64,000 nt of DNA from a virus, in IMG/VR virus record IMGVR_UViG_3300033571_022960, positions 62,001 through 126,000 of that record. The stretch is one strand, 5' to 3'. The position numbers were made by a program, and so were the translations under genes. Positions 33,214 through 41,579 of this stretch are shown in pieces (within the stretch, counting starts at the first letter, position 1; each line of letters opens with the position of its first letter). The notes under the pieces are model-generated. The model saw nothing but the letters and a program-made list of their open reading frames with translations. It was not told where the DNA came from and made no database searches.

Positions 33214-34323
33214 ATGATAACAACAAGAAAAATAAAGAATTTAGTAGGTGTTAATTTAACCCCACCCCAAGATTGGATTAAACGTTTTAAAAGTGTTCTT
33301 CAAATTCAATCAAAAAGTGGAAAGGAAGAATCAATGATTAAATTCATTGAAAATGAATTATCTAATATTCCTGGTGTTAAATTTCACACTAAGGATAATA
33401 ATATATATGTAACAAAAAACACAAAAAAAGTTAAAGATTTAATTTATCCTTGTATGGTTGCTCATACTGACACCGTACATGAAATTATTGAATCTTATCA
33501 CATTTTAAGATATGATAACATATTTTTTGCATGGGATGGTAAAAACAATAAACAATGGGGTACTGGTGGTGATGATAAGTGTGGTATATTTGTTACCCTT
33601 GAATTATTAAGAATAATACCAAACATGAAGGCATGTTTCTTTTATTCAGAAGAAATAGGTTGTATTGGTTCAGGTAAGGCAGATTTGGATTTCTTTAAAG
33701 ATTGTGGGTTCATTCTGCAAGTGGATAGAAAAGGTAATGAAGATTTTTGTACTTCGTATTCAGGAGATAAAATGGTATCAAAAGAATATTCTGACACAGT
33801 TGCAAATACTATTAAAAAATATGGCTACTCTGAATCTTGGGGTGGCTCAACTGATGTGTTTAAATTAAAAAATCGTGGTTTAGAATTATGTGTATCAAAT
33901 ATGAGTTCTGGATATTATGACCCACATTCAAATAATGAAACTATTAATATAGAAGATGTTTGGGTGGTTTTTCAAATGTGTTCAGAATTATTTTATATCT
34001 TAAAAGATAAAGTTTGGAAACATAAGAAAGAAATTACTGTACATCAAGGTGGTAATTGGAATGGTAGAAATTCACATACACATACACACAGAAATAGATT
34101 TAAAGAAGATGATGATGACGATATGGTAAATGCATACGCACAAAGATTTAAATCAGGTGTTATATTAGATGAAGAAGAAGAGGAAGAAGAACATTTACCT
34201 AATACGATTTGTAATTGTTCAAAAGATAAAAAAACACCACTAATATCATTAAAAAATCAGTATCTTTGTGTTGAGTGCATGAAGATGTATGATAAAAAAA
34301 CTAAAAAAGAAGTAGAAATTTAA
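33214..34323 (+). CDS. M20/M42-type zinc peptidase with C-terminal Cys motif
   Basis: 369 aa. Di-zinc peptidase motifs: MVAHTDTV (about 87-94), GTGGDDKCG (bridging Asp, about 115-123) and FYSEEIGCIGS (catalytic Glu pair, about 138-148), then VDRKGNEDF and GYYDPHSNNE (last His). After the peptidase domain there are a His-rich stretch (HTHTHR), an acidic run, and CNCSKDK...CVEC, a likely zinc knuckle. It would trim small peptides or similar amides. First of a tandem pair with 34349. Confidence 0.75.
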   Translation: MITTRKIKNLVGVNLTPPQDWIKRFKSVLQIQSKSGKEESMIKFIENELSNIPGVKFHTKDNNIYVTKNTKKVKDLIYPCMVAHTDTVHEIIESYHILRYDNIFFAWDGKNNKQWGTGGDDKCGIFVTLELLRIIPNMKACFFYSEEIGCIGSGKADLDFFKDCGFILQVDRKGNEDFCTSYSGDKMVSKEYSDTVANTIKKYGYSESWGGSTDVFKLKNRGLELCVSNMSSGYYDPHSNNETINIEDVWVVFQMCSELFYILKDKVWKHKKEITVHQGGNWNGRNSHTHTHRNRFKEDDDDDMVNAYAQRFKSGVILDEEEEEEEHLPNTICNCSKDKKTPLISLKNQYLCVECMKMYDKKTKKEVEI

Positions 34324-34348
34324 TTCTAATTAAATAAACAACAACAAT

Positions 34349-35158
34349 ATGAACTTTGAAAAAAACAAAAATCTTTTTCTTGATTTAACCAAAAAAACCA
34401 TCCCACATGGTAAAGAAAAATTAATGGAACAATTTTTACCATCAGGAATAAAAAAAGATGGTATTGGTAATTATTATATTAAAATTGGTGAATCTGAATC
34501 AATGTTTACTTGTCACTTAGATAGTGCAACAGGTAAATTCAAAACTGTAACACATGTTTTTGAATCAGAAATTTTTTGTGGTACTAATGGTAAAACCATT
34601 TTATCTGCCGATGATAAATCAGGTATGTTAATTCTTTTAAGAATGATTGAAAATAACATTCCAGGTTTATATTATTTCTTTTTGGGTGAAGAAAGTGGTT
34701 GCATTGGTAGTCGTTGGGCAAAAAATAATATTGATTTTTCTTCTTATAAAAGATGTGTTTCTTTTGATAGAAGAAATTATGGAAATGTAATTACAAGACA
34801 AATTGGTTCACAATGTTGTTCATTAGATTTTGCAAATGAATTATCTAACCGTTTAAATCAAAATTTTGATTTTGATTACTTTTATAACAAATATGATGAA
34901 TTATACTTGGAAAGGGATGAATTTACATTCAAACCCGACCCAACAGGAATATATACTGATAGTGCTCAATTTATTAATATAATCCCTGAATGTACAAATA
35001 TTTCAGTTGGTTATTTTAATGAACATTCAGGACATGAATTTCAAAATTTATTATATTTAGATTTATTGATAGATGCAGTTTTAAAAACTAATTGGGAAAC
35101 TCTACCAGGTGAGAAAATTGAAGAAGAAAAACATACTTGGGGAAACTTTCACTTTTAA
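34349..35158 (+). CDS. Second M20/M42-type zinc peptidase
   Basis: 269 aa. The same motif order as its neighbour: MFTCHLDSATG, ILSADDKSGM, FFLGEESGCIGS, VSFDRRNYG, and a last HSGHEF. It lacks the C-terminal zinc knuckle and is shorter, so the pair probably arose by duplication or paired acquisition and diverged. A hetero-oligomer is possible. It lies 25 bp downstream in the same operon. Confidence 0.75.
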   Translation: MNFEKNKNLFLDLTKKTIPHGKEKLMEQFLPSGIKKDGIGNYYIKIGESESMFTCHLDSATGKFKTVTHVFESEIFCGTNGKTILSADDKSGMLILLRMIENNIPGLYYFFLGEESGCIGSRWAKNNIDFSSYKRCVSFDRRNYGNVITRQIGSQCCSLDFANELSNRLNQNFDFDYFYNKYDELYLERDEFTFKPDPTGIYTDSAQFINIIPECTNISVGYFNEHSGHEFQNLLYLDLLIDAVLKTNWETLPGEKIEEEKHTWGNFHF

Positions 35159-35170
35159 AAAAAAAATACT

Positions 35171-35665
35171 ATGTTACATAAAGAAACAACAAAACAATAT
35201 AAATCTTTATCCGAAGATTTAAAAAAAGAAGTTTTAGAAAAAAGTAAATTAGAAAAACCTGATTACTCATTGTCAAGATTTAATTTGATAACCAAAGAAG
35301 TTTATTATAAATCTTTATTAAAAACTAATATTGATGTTGTTACTAAACACACCAATACAGTATTGTCTAAAGATAATCTAACAAAGGAAGAGATTTTAAG
35401 TTTATCTAATCTTGTTAGAACTTTGCAAGATTTTTTATTACAAACACCAGAATATAAAGAACTTTTAAAACAAAGTGAAGAAAAGGAAAAATTGGTGTTG
35501 CAGAAACTTGAAATTAAAAAAACTGAAAAACCTAAAAAAATTGTTAAAGAAAAGAAGGTTAGTTTGGATAATAAAATTTTAAAGGACTTGGGTTTGGAAA
35601 AAATGAGTGATTTATTTGATGATTATAATGGAAATAATTTAGACCCTGATGAAGATATTTTTTAA
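35171..35665 (+). CDS. Hypothetical helical protein
   Basis: 164 aa, Lys/Glu-rich with long predicted helices (VLQKLEIKKTEKPKKIVKE) and an acidic C-terminus (DDYNGNNLDPDEDIF). It follows the peptidases by 12 bp. Unknown function. Confidence 0.6.
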   Translation: MLHKETTKQYKSLSEDLKKEVLEKSKLEKPDYSLSRFNLITKEVYYKSLLKTNIDVVTKHTNTVLSKDNLTKEEILSLSNLVRTLQDFLLQTPEYKELLKQSEEKEKLVLQKLEIKKTEKPKKIVKEKKVSLDNKILKDLGLEKMSDLFDDYNGNNLDPDEDIF

Positions 35666-35732
35666 AACACTTTTATAGTTCGTTTTTTATTTACATATAA
35701 AATATGGATAAAAATGAGAGATTTAAGTATTG

Positions 35733-35867
35733 ATGAGTATGGTATGTTATTGTGGGCATACCTACAAATGTAGTTGTGGTAATCCTGATAAAAAATGTTT
35801 CAAAGAAAGTGTTAAACGTGGAACTATAATTTTGTGGGATAAAAATAATGGGTGGAAAAATTCCTAA
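35733..35867 (+). CDS. Small cysteine-rich protein
   Basis: 44 aa. MSMVCYCGHTYKCSCGNP followed by KKC: five Cys and one His within 18 residues, enough for a zinc site. The rest is TIILWDKNNGWKNS. The 3' end overlaps the convergent neck gene by 4 bp. Confidence 0.5.
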   Translation: MSMVCYCGHTYKCSCGNPDKKCFKESVKRGTIILWDKNNGWKNS

Positions 35868-36379
35868 CCATTAAATTCATTAACATCAGTAGGTACACAA
35901 ATAATCTTTCTATATAATGGTTTATAACCCATAATAGATTTTGCGTTTGTTTGATAAGTTGTATCATTATCAATTACTGTCCAAAATTTAAAACGTTTAT
36001 CATCAATTTGATAACCAACATAATCACCTATTTTAATATCAATTTCTTTTTCATTAAGAAAATCAATTAAAACAGTAAAAACTAAATTACCAATATCCTT
36101 ATAATTCAAGGTATTATTAGTATTATAAGATTTAAACTGTGATTCTTCTATTACTAAAGAAACTGGTAATTCAATTGGTGGTTGAGTTCTTATATCTTCT
36201 TTTGCACCTTCTGAATATATATCATCTATTGTTGTTTTTGTTCTATCAACCCTATAAAGTAAAATTTTTGTATTTATGTCATTTTCCAAATATTCTTTTG
36301 CAAATTCTCTTTCCAATGAGAATTCATCTTCGGTAAAAAATAAATCTACCCTTTTTATTGGTTTATTAATATCTGACAT
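35864..36379 (-). CDS. Neck-like virion protein
   Basis: 171 aa. The segment LYRVDRTKTTIDDIYSEG with TQPPIELPVSL resembles head-tail connector (gp13/gp14-type) proteins of T4-like phages, where a VDDIYGEA...PPVEL stretch is typical. The C-terminal half (KIGDYVGYQIDDKRFKFWT) is beta-rich. The exact T4 equivalent is uncertain. Confidence 0.6.
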   Translation of the reverse strand: MSDINKPIKRVDLFFTEDEFSLEREFAKEYLENDINTKILLYRVDRTKTTIDDIYSEGAKEDIRTQPPIELPVSLVIEESQFKSYNTNNTLNYKDIGNLVFTVLIDFLNEKEIDIKIGDYVGYQIDDKRFKFWTVIDNDTTYQTNAKSIMGYKPLYRKIICVPTDVNEFNG

Positions 36380-36384
36380 ATAAA

Positions 36385-36392
36385 ATAAATAT
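36385..36392 (-). promoter_or_regulatory. Candidate late box for the neck-like gene
   Basis: Minus-strand ATATTTAT, only 5 bp before the ATG at 36379, so closer than usual and less certain. Confidence 0.35.
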
Positions 36393-36397
36393 TTGCA

Positions 36398-36429
36398 CTT
36401 GATTTAAAAATAAAATTTAATTAAGTTTG
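36398..36429 (+). promoter_or_regulatory. Bacteroidota-type promoter, leaderless geometry
   Basis: CTTG (36398-36401), 20 bp, exact TAAGTTTG (36422-36429), then 4 nt to the ATG at 36434. Confidence 0.65.
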
Positions 36430-36433
36430 TTTT

Positions 36434-36655
36434 ATGAAAAATTTTTTTACAGTTGAGGAAATAGAACCAAAAACTATCACAAGAAATACTTGTCATATTA
36501 AAAACTTTAATATGATTGATTCAAAAAAAGTTCTTTTGGAACAAAGTCAAACTAAAAAAGAAGTACCAAAAGAAACTTTAGATAAATTAAAAAAAGAATG
36601 TGTACTAACCGAAGGATTAAAAGAAATTTTTAAAAAAACAAATAAAACAAAATAA
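36434..36655 (+). CDS. Hypothetical protein
   Basis: 73 aa starting MKNFFTVEEIEPKTITRN, a start shared in outline with 27653 (MNTLFTVEEL) and 21686. The rest is a Lys/Glu helix. Two bp before the next gene. Confidence 0.6.
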   Translation: MKNFFTVEEIEPKTITRNTCHIKNFNMIDSKKVLLEQSQTKKEVPKETLDKLKKECVLTEGLKEIFKKTNKTK

Positions 36656-36657
36656 AC

Positions 36658-37239
36658 ATGACAAATTACATCCCAACATCATTAGAAACAGTTAACAAAT
36701 TTGCAGAATCAAAAAAAGATGATTTCTTAGATATATTAAGAAATTCTACATCAGAAAGTAGAACTACACCAGAAGATAAAATAATCTTCATGTGGTCAAT
36801 AGTTTCTGTTAAAACTAAAGAAATAAAGGATATTGAAGAAAATAGAATGGAATTCTTGAGTTTAACGTTTGATGAACGTTTTGAACACGAATTAAAAAAA
36901 ACAAGACTTTCTCTTTTAATGAGAGCAGGAAATTTTATGGTTCAAGACCGTGTTAATACAGAAGAATTCCCTAATGAAGTAAAAGATTTAATTTTTGCAA
37001 AGTTAATAACTGTAATGAATGCAGAACAAAGTATCATTAGAAATGATAAAGTTTTATCTACCATTCCTAAACCAAAAGTGGTTAAAAAAGGTGAAATTGA
37101 AGATGAAACTGTTGTTGAAAAACCAACAAAAAAATCCACAAAAAAACTAGATATTGATACTATTTTGGATAAATTAAACGAAAAAGGTATTGATTCTCTT
37201 TCAGAAGAAGAAAAAAATTACCTACAAAATAATTCTTAA
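36658..37239 (+). CDS. Hypothetical protein
   Basis: 193 aa, helical, with NRMEFLSLTFDERFEHELK and a Lys-rich linker before a C-terminal LDIDTILDKLNEKGIDSL. The latter resembles a short helical motif (ILdKI-x-KGidSLt-x-eE) at the C-termini of Bacteroidota proteins. Possibly a host-mimicking tail. Ends before a strong terminator. Confidence 0.6.
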   Translation: MTNYIPTSLETVNKFAESKKDDFLDILRNSTSESRTTPEDKIIFMWSIVSVKTKEIKDIEENRMEFLSLTFDERFEHELKKTRLSLLMRAGNFMVQDRVNTEEFPNEVKDLIFAKLITVMNAEQSIIRNDKVLSTIPKPKVVKKGEIEDETVVEKPTKKSTKKLDIDTILDKLNEKGIDSLSEEEKNYLQNNS

Positions 37240-37261
37240 TAACTTTGGTTTGATTCTATTG

Positions 37262-37286
37262 GGGGATTCTATTTATCCCCTTTTTT
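37262..37286 (+). terminator. Rho-independent terminator
   Basis: Stem GGGGA/TCCCC (37262-37266, 37276-37280) followed by TTTTTT. Confidence 0.8.
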
Positions 37287-37301
37287 ATTTTAATTTTTAA
37301 T

Positions 37302-38255
37302 ATGAAATTCGATTTTAAAGATATAACTTTAACCCCAAAAATGGGTATTGTTGATTCACGTTCAGAATGTGATACATCAATTAAATTTGGTAATCATAAG
37401 TTTAAATTACCAATTATTCCTGCAAATATGGAATCTGTGGTAAATAAAGAAATTTGCGAATTATTTGCAAGAAATGGTTATTTTTATATTTTTCATCGTT
37501 TTAATACAAATGATGAAAAAATATCTTTCGTAAAAGACTTTAAAGAAAAGGGATTAATTACATCAATTTCAATTGGTGTTAATGAGGATTCTTACGAATT
37601 ATTGGAACAATTATCTAAATTAAATTTACTTCCTGATTATATTACAATTGATATTGCACATGGACATTCAATTAAGATGGAGAAAATGGTGAAATTTGTT
37701 AAACAGATTGCACCTAAGACATTTTTAATTGGTGGTAATGTATCTACCCCTGATGGTGTGATTTCTCTTGATTTATGGGGTTGTGATGCAATTAAATGTG
37801 GTATTGCAGGTGGTACTGCATGTACAACTGACCCAACTACTGGTTTTGGTAATAGAGGTTGGACTGCGAATATGATTGAGGATTGTACTTATACAAATAA
37901 ACCAATCATTGCAGATGGTGGTATTAAAAGACCTTCTGATATAACAAAATCTTTGGTATTGGGTGCAACAATGGTAATGGTTGGTTCAATGTTAACAGGA
38001 TTTGAAGAATCCCCTGGTAATTTGATTGATTTAAATGGAAAACTTTATAAAGAATATTGGGGTAGTGCATCACAATTTAATACTGGAAAGAAAAATAGGG
38101 TTGAGGGTAAAAAAGTATTAATTGATTATAAAAATAAATCAATACTTGATGAATTGGTTTATTTGGAAGAATGTTTGCAAAGTTCAATATCTTATGCTGG
38201 TGGAAAAGATTTATCTTCATTAAAAAGTGTTAAATACGAAATTTTTAAAAATTAA
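37302..38255 (+). CDS. guaC: GMP reductase (GuaC2-type)
   Basis: 317 aa without CBS domains, as in GMP reductase rather than IMP dehydrogenase. It has IPANMESVV, IGGNVSTPDG, the catalytic Cys174 loop CGIAGGTACTTD, KPIIADGGIKRPSDI, GATMVMVGSM, and the C-terminal EYWGSASQFN, VEGKK and QSSISYAGG that distinguish GuaC. It converts GMP to IMP with NADPH, which would draw guanine nucleotides towards adenine, fitting an AT-rich phage genome (inference). Confidence 0.85.
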   Translation: MKFDFKDITLTPKMGIVDSRSECDTSIKFGNHKFKLPIIPANMESVVNKEICELFARNGYFYIFHRFNTNDEKISFVKDFKEKGLITSISIGVNEDSYELLEQLSKLNLLPDYITIDIAHGHSIKMEKMVKFVKQIAPKTFLIGGNVSTPDGVISLDLWGCDAIKCGIAGGTACTTDPTTGFGNRGWTANMIEDCTYTNKPIIADGGIKRPSDITKSLVLGATMVMVGSMLTGFEESPGNLIDLNGKLYKEYWGSASQFNTGKKNRVEGKKVLIDYKNKSILDELVYLEECLQSSISYAGGKDLSSLKSVKYEIFKN

Positions 38256-38257
38256 TT

Positions 38258-38977
38258 ATGACAAAAACAGAGTTCTATAATTCACTTGTAAATGTTTATT
38301 TAAAAACAGGACAAGGTGTACCTTATTTATTATTCAAAAATAAAATGGGGGAAAAATTTGATTTCATCATTAATTCTTTAAAAGAAGAAGGTTTAATTAA
38401 ATTAATCACGCAAAGATATAATCATCTACCTGATGATATATGGGTTTGCCTAACAAAAGGTTATTGTCCAGAAGAAGGTAATACAGAAGATTTACTTTTG
38501 TTCAGATACTATTTAGGTATTCTTGATGAAGATGATAAAACCACAAAAAGTGGGTTTAGTTTTTCTGCAGGTTCAAAAAAAATAAGACAATCACCTGAAT
38601 TAATTGAAAAATATTTTAATTGGTTAAAAACTAATCAAGAAAAACTTGCAGAAATAAAAACGATAAAAAAAGTTGTTTTAGATAATAAAATAGGTGAAAA
38701 TTTAAAAAATTTTATAAAAAATAAAAGTTGGTTTAAAGAAAATAAAAATAATTTAGAAATTTTAAGAATAAATAATCAAAAAATTTCTAAATTAGAAAAA
38801 CAAAAAAATATTTTGCAAGAATTAATTCCTTTAGAAAGAAAAAGTGAAAAATATAAAAATTCTGTAATAAAACATGAAAATGAACTGACTGATATAGATA
38901 ATGAATTATTATTAAGAAAAGAATTGAATATGTTTTTGGAACAAAACAAAGATAAAAATATACAAGAACTATTATGA
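38258..38977 (+). CDS. Hypothetical coiled-coil protein
   Basis: 239 aa. Residues 1-90 look like a winged helix (FDFIINSLKEEGLIKLITQ). A long coiled coil follows (about 160-239, KISKLEKQKNILQELIPLE). It starts 2 bp after guaC. Unknown function. Confidence 0.6.
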   Translation: MTKTEFYNSLVNVYLKTGQGVPYLLFKNKMGEKFDFIINSLKEEGLIKLITQRYNHLPDDIWVCLTKGYCPEEGNTEDLLLFRYYLGILDEDDKTTKSGFSFSAGSKKIRQSPELIEKYFNWLKTNQEKLAEIKTIKKVVLDNKIGENLKNFIKNKSWFKENKNNLEILRINNQKISKLEKQKNILQELIPLERKSEKYKNSVIKHENELTDIDNELLLRKELNMFLEQNKDKNIQELL

Positions 38978-39384
38978 TTATAGGAACTTTAGTTAAATTA
39001 ATAATACCAATTGATTCAGTAGATAAACATGAAACCATTGGTATTATGATTAATGGTGAGGTTAAACCACTTGCAAGTGTTTTATGGGAAAAACAATATG
39101 AACTTCAACTTTTGGAAAGAATTGAAAGAATGAAAAAAAATAAAAAACCTAACATAAAAATTAGGGATAACGACAATGAAATTATTATTAAAAATAATGA
39201 ATTTAATTATAACTATTATATGAATGGTTGGGAAAGTAATGATGAATATTATAATGATTCAGGTGTAATTATAAATGATACATTTCAAAAACCTGAACCT
39301 AAAAAGGGAAAACAAAAAGAAGATTTTTGGGATTTAATGCAACCTTATTTTGGTAATAATGTAGAAATAGAATTAATTTGGTAA
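38974..39384 (+). CDS. Hypothetical protein
   Basis: 136 aa. Starts MIIGTLVKLIIPIDSVDKH, a beta-rich region with VLWEKQYEL, then Asn-rich linker and a C-terminal WDLMQPYFGNNVEIELIW. ATGA overlap with the coiled-coil gene. Confidence 0.55.
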   Translation: MIIGTLVKLIIPIDSVDKHETIGIMINGEVKPLASVLWEKQYELQLLERIERMKKNKKPNIKIRDNDNEIIIKNNEFNYNYYMNGWESNDEYYNDSGVIINDTFQKPEPKKGKQKEDFWDLMQPYFGNNVEIELIW

Positions 39385-39428
39385 TAACGATAAAAAAAAA
39401 CATTATGAAATTTGAATCATAAGAAAAC

Positions 39429-39617
39429 TTGAATATATTTGATGATATTAAATTAGATATGTCAAAAAAATTTGGTATGAAAGGAAAAATTTACTCTGGC
39501 AATGAGGTTGCAGAACATATAGAAAATGAAACTGAATTGGGTATTGGAATGATTAATAGTATAATTAATTTATCTATTAATTTAATAAGTAGGGATAAAT
39601 TGAATATAAACGAATAA
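39429..39617 (+). CDS. Hypothetical small protein
   Basis: 62 aa from a TTG, or 52 aa from the ATG at 39459 (MSKKFGMKGKIYSGNEVAE). A 5-codon ATG frame just before it (39403) could couple translation. Start uncertain. Confidence 0.4.
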   Translation: MNIFDDIKLDMSKKFGMKGKIYSGNEVAEHIENETELGIGMINSIINLSINLISRDKLNINE

Positions 39618-39628
39618 TATAATTAATT

Positions 39629-39916
39629 ATGTTCATAAGTATTAGTTTATTTTTGATAATATTATTTTATTTATCGGGTTCTTTATTATGTATTCCGTTA
39701 GTTATTGCATATTCCAATAATTTTTACACTTTTGAAAATAAAGGATTTTTAGGTTTTATTTTTTTATCTTGGATTCTTTTTTGGATTGTTATTTTTATAA
39801 TTGTATCTGACGATTTTAATCATCCAATAAAAACAAAAACCAAATTTCAAAAATATTTTCAGTTTAAATTTGTAAAAAGAGATGGAAGGGGATTTAGACT
39901 TTCTGATGAATATTAA
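39629..39916 (+). CDS. Small membrane protein
   Basis: 95 aa with hydrophobic segments at about 1-32 (SISLFLIILFYLSGSLLC) and 41-60 (FLGFIFLSWILFWIVIFII), then a basic tail. Converges with the next gene by 4 bp. Function unknown. Confidence 0.6.
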   Translation: MFISISLFLIILFYLSGSLLCIPLVIAYSNNFYTFENKGFLGFIFLSWILFWIVIFIIVSDDFNHPIKTKTKFQKYFQFKFVKRDGRGFRLSDEY

Positions 39917-40527
39917 ATTTTTTTAATTTCATAATAAAATGAATCTGTATTTTCAGAGACCCATTTATCTGAAATATTTTCAACAGAAATTAACTTATCG
40001 TCAACTTTTATATCTTTTAATTCCATTGGAAATTTGTTTGTTATGAAATTTGAATCTTTCCAAAAAATTCTATTATTTGGTTGACATAATAAATAACCAT
40101 CATCTGCAACTATTATATGTCCACATTTGTAATCTGTTGGTTCATCTGAATAAGGATTGTTAAACCAATCAACAGTCATAAGGTAAGTTCCCCAAACCTT
40201 TGTCTTATCCTTTAAAACCACTTCACAACGTTTTTCTTTTAAATAATTATATTTTATAACTGCAACATTTTCTGAAAAACAATTCCATAATTGTTTAAAA
40301 TCTGCAGAAATATCTTTTTTTGGTATTGATAAAAATATTTCAGAAATTGGAACTCTTGAACGCAACATTCCATAATCAGTCATTATGTGGAATGTTAAAA
40401 TTTTATCAGAACAGGATTGTATCCCAAATGCAATCGAATTATCAAATCTATTATTATCTTCACTTTTTTTAGTAAAATGTGAACGTCTGACTAAACATTT
40501 GAAACTATCTATATTTTGATTTAACAT
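39913..40527 (-). CDS. Conserved hypothetical next to the prohead protease
   Basis: 204 aa. Beta-rich, with DYGMLRSRVPISEIFLSIP and KVWGTYLMTVDWFNNPY and GYLLCQPNNRIFWKDSNF. Its start overlaps the protease stop by 1 bp, so it is co-expressed with the protease. A head or assembly role is plausible. Confidence 0.6.
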   Translation of the reverse strand: MLNQNIDSFKCLVRRSHFTKKSEDNNRFDNSIAFGIQSCSDKILTFHIMTDYGMLRSRVPISEIFLSIPKKDISADFKQLWNCFSENVAVIKYNYLKEKRCEVVLKDKTKVWGTYLMTVDWFNNPYSDEPTDYKCGHIIVADDGYLLCQPNNRIFWKDSNFITNKFPMELKDIKVDDKLISVENISDKWVSENTDSFYYEIKKI

Positions 40528-41228
40528 CAGAAATTCATAAATCTTTTTAAAGATTCCAATCTTTTATCCATTATTTTTTGTTCCTTATCCTCATTCTCAA
40601 TCCAAAGTTTGTTTGCAACATCCATATCTGTAAACATATAAGAACCTGGTGTTGATGGTTGTGATACAATATCCCAACAAACCAATTCAAAATCACTTTG
40701 TACAACATTTTTTCCACCTTCTTTCTTTAAAGAACCCACACCTCTTGATGATACTCCAATTAAAACATTCCTTCTAAGAAGATTTGCAATATGGTCACCA
40801 GCACAAGAAACTATACCAGATTTAACAAAACCTGGAGAAGTTAGAATTTCTAATTTACCAATTAAGGTTTTTCCTTTCCAAAAAGTTTCAACAATTATGT
40901 GTGAAGTGTCATTGGTTTTAAGAGATATCTCTGAACTGTCCGGGTGGTTTGCTTCCCCTAGTGAACTTCTTGTTTTAATTAAACTCTGATACCTTTCATT
41001 TTCTCTATAAAGAATTTGTTTTGGGTACCATCTACCATTTTTATTTTCTGTATCATATTTCTGTAATACTGCATAAACATAAAGAGGGTCATTAATAATT
41101 CCACCTTCTTTATTTATTTCCAATTTATGAATTTCATTTAATAACCCTTCATTATCTTCTTTAATGATATAACCATCGTTCTCAATCAACATACCATAAC
41201 CTATTTCATCTTTTTGAAGTATTTTCAT
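40527..41228 (-). CDS. Prohead core protease (T4 gp21-like)
   Basis: 233 aa. The catalytic His95 lies in LGEANHPDS and the Ser in LIGVSSRGVGSL (160/161), the S78/U9 pattern. NGRWYPKQIL and FELVCWDIVSQPSTPGSYM are family landmarks. It cleaves capsid and core proteins after (I/L)-x-E. The predicted I-x-E site in the capsid protein (residue 60) fits. Confidence 0.9.
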   Translation of the reverse strand: MKILQKDEIGYGMLIENDGYIIKEDNEGLLNEIHKLEINKEGGIINDPLYVYAVLQKYDTENKNGRWYPKQILYRENERYQSLIKTRSSLGEANHPDSSEISLKTNDTSHIIVETFWKGKTLIGKLEILTSPGFVKSGIVSCAGDHIANLLRRNVLIGVSSRGVGSLKKEGGKNVVQSDFELVCWDIVSQPSTPGSYMFTDMDVANKLWIENEDKEQKIMDKRLESLKRFMNF

Positions 41229-41237
41229 ATTTTTAAA

Positions 41238-41256
41238 ATATTTATATTATAAATAT
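41238..41256. promoter_or_regulatory. Divergent candidate late promoters
   Basis: Plus-strand ATATTTAT (41238-41245, 13 bp before ATG 41259) and minus-strand ATATTTAT (41249-41256, 20 bp before ATG 41228). The stretch also holds TATAAATA on both strands, the T4 late -10 consensus. Confidence 0.5.
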
Positions 41257-41258
41257 CA

Positions 41259-41579
41259 ATGAAAAAATTATTATTAATAATAACTTTGTTTTTAACATTA
41301 AATATTGTTAAATCTCAAGATTCAAATTATTATTTTCATCAAAAAAGGGGAGATGAACCCTGGAATACATTTGATAAAAAAAATATTGGTGGTGGTTTGA
41401 TTGCAGTAGGTTGGACAATAACTACTATTACAGTTATTGCAGGAGAACCAAATAAAACAAATAAAATAATTGCATACGGAGTTGGACCATCATTTATTGT
41501 TTCAGGAAGTTTATATTGGTTGGTAAAAGGTTTAAAGTATAAACGTAAACAAGAATATTTATCAATAAAGAGATTTTAA
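41259..41579 (+). CDS. Exported or membrane-anchored protein
   Basis: 106 aa. A signal-peptide-like N-terminus (MKKLLLIITLFLTLNIVKSQ), then a second hydrophobic region (GGGLIAVGWTITTITVIAG) and a third (IIAYGVGPSFIVSGSLYWL). Ends basic. It directly precedes the fibre gene and has a late box. Perhaps a superinfection or lysis function; not recognised. Confidence 0.6.
   Translation: MKKLLLIITLFLTLNIVKSQDSNYYFHQKRGDEPWNTFDKKNIGGGLIAVGWTITTITVIAGEPNKTNKIIAYGVGPSFIVSGSLYWLVKGLKYKRKQEYLSIKRF

Noticed and set aside
37302-38255. IMP dehydrogenase
   Set aside because: No CBS domains, and the C-terminal SSISYAGG and GSAS features are those of GMP reductase.
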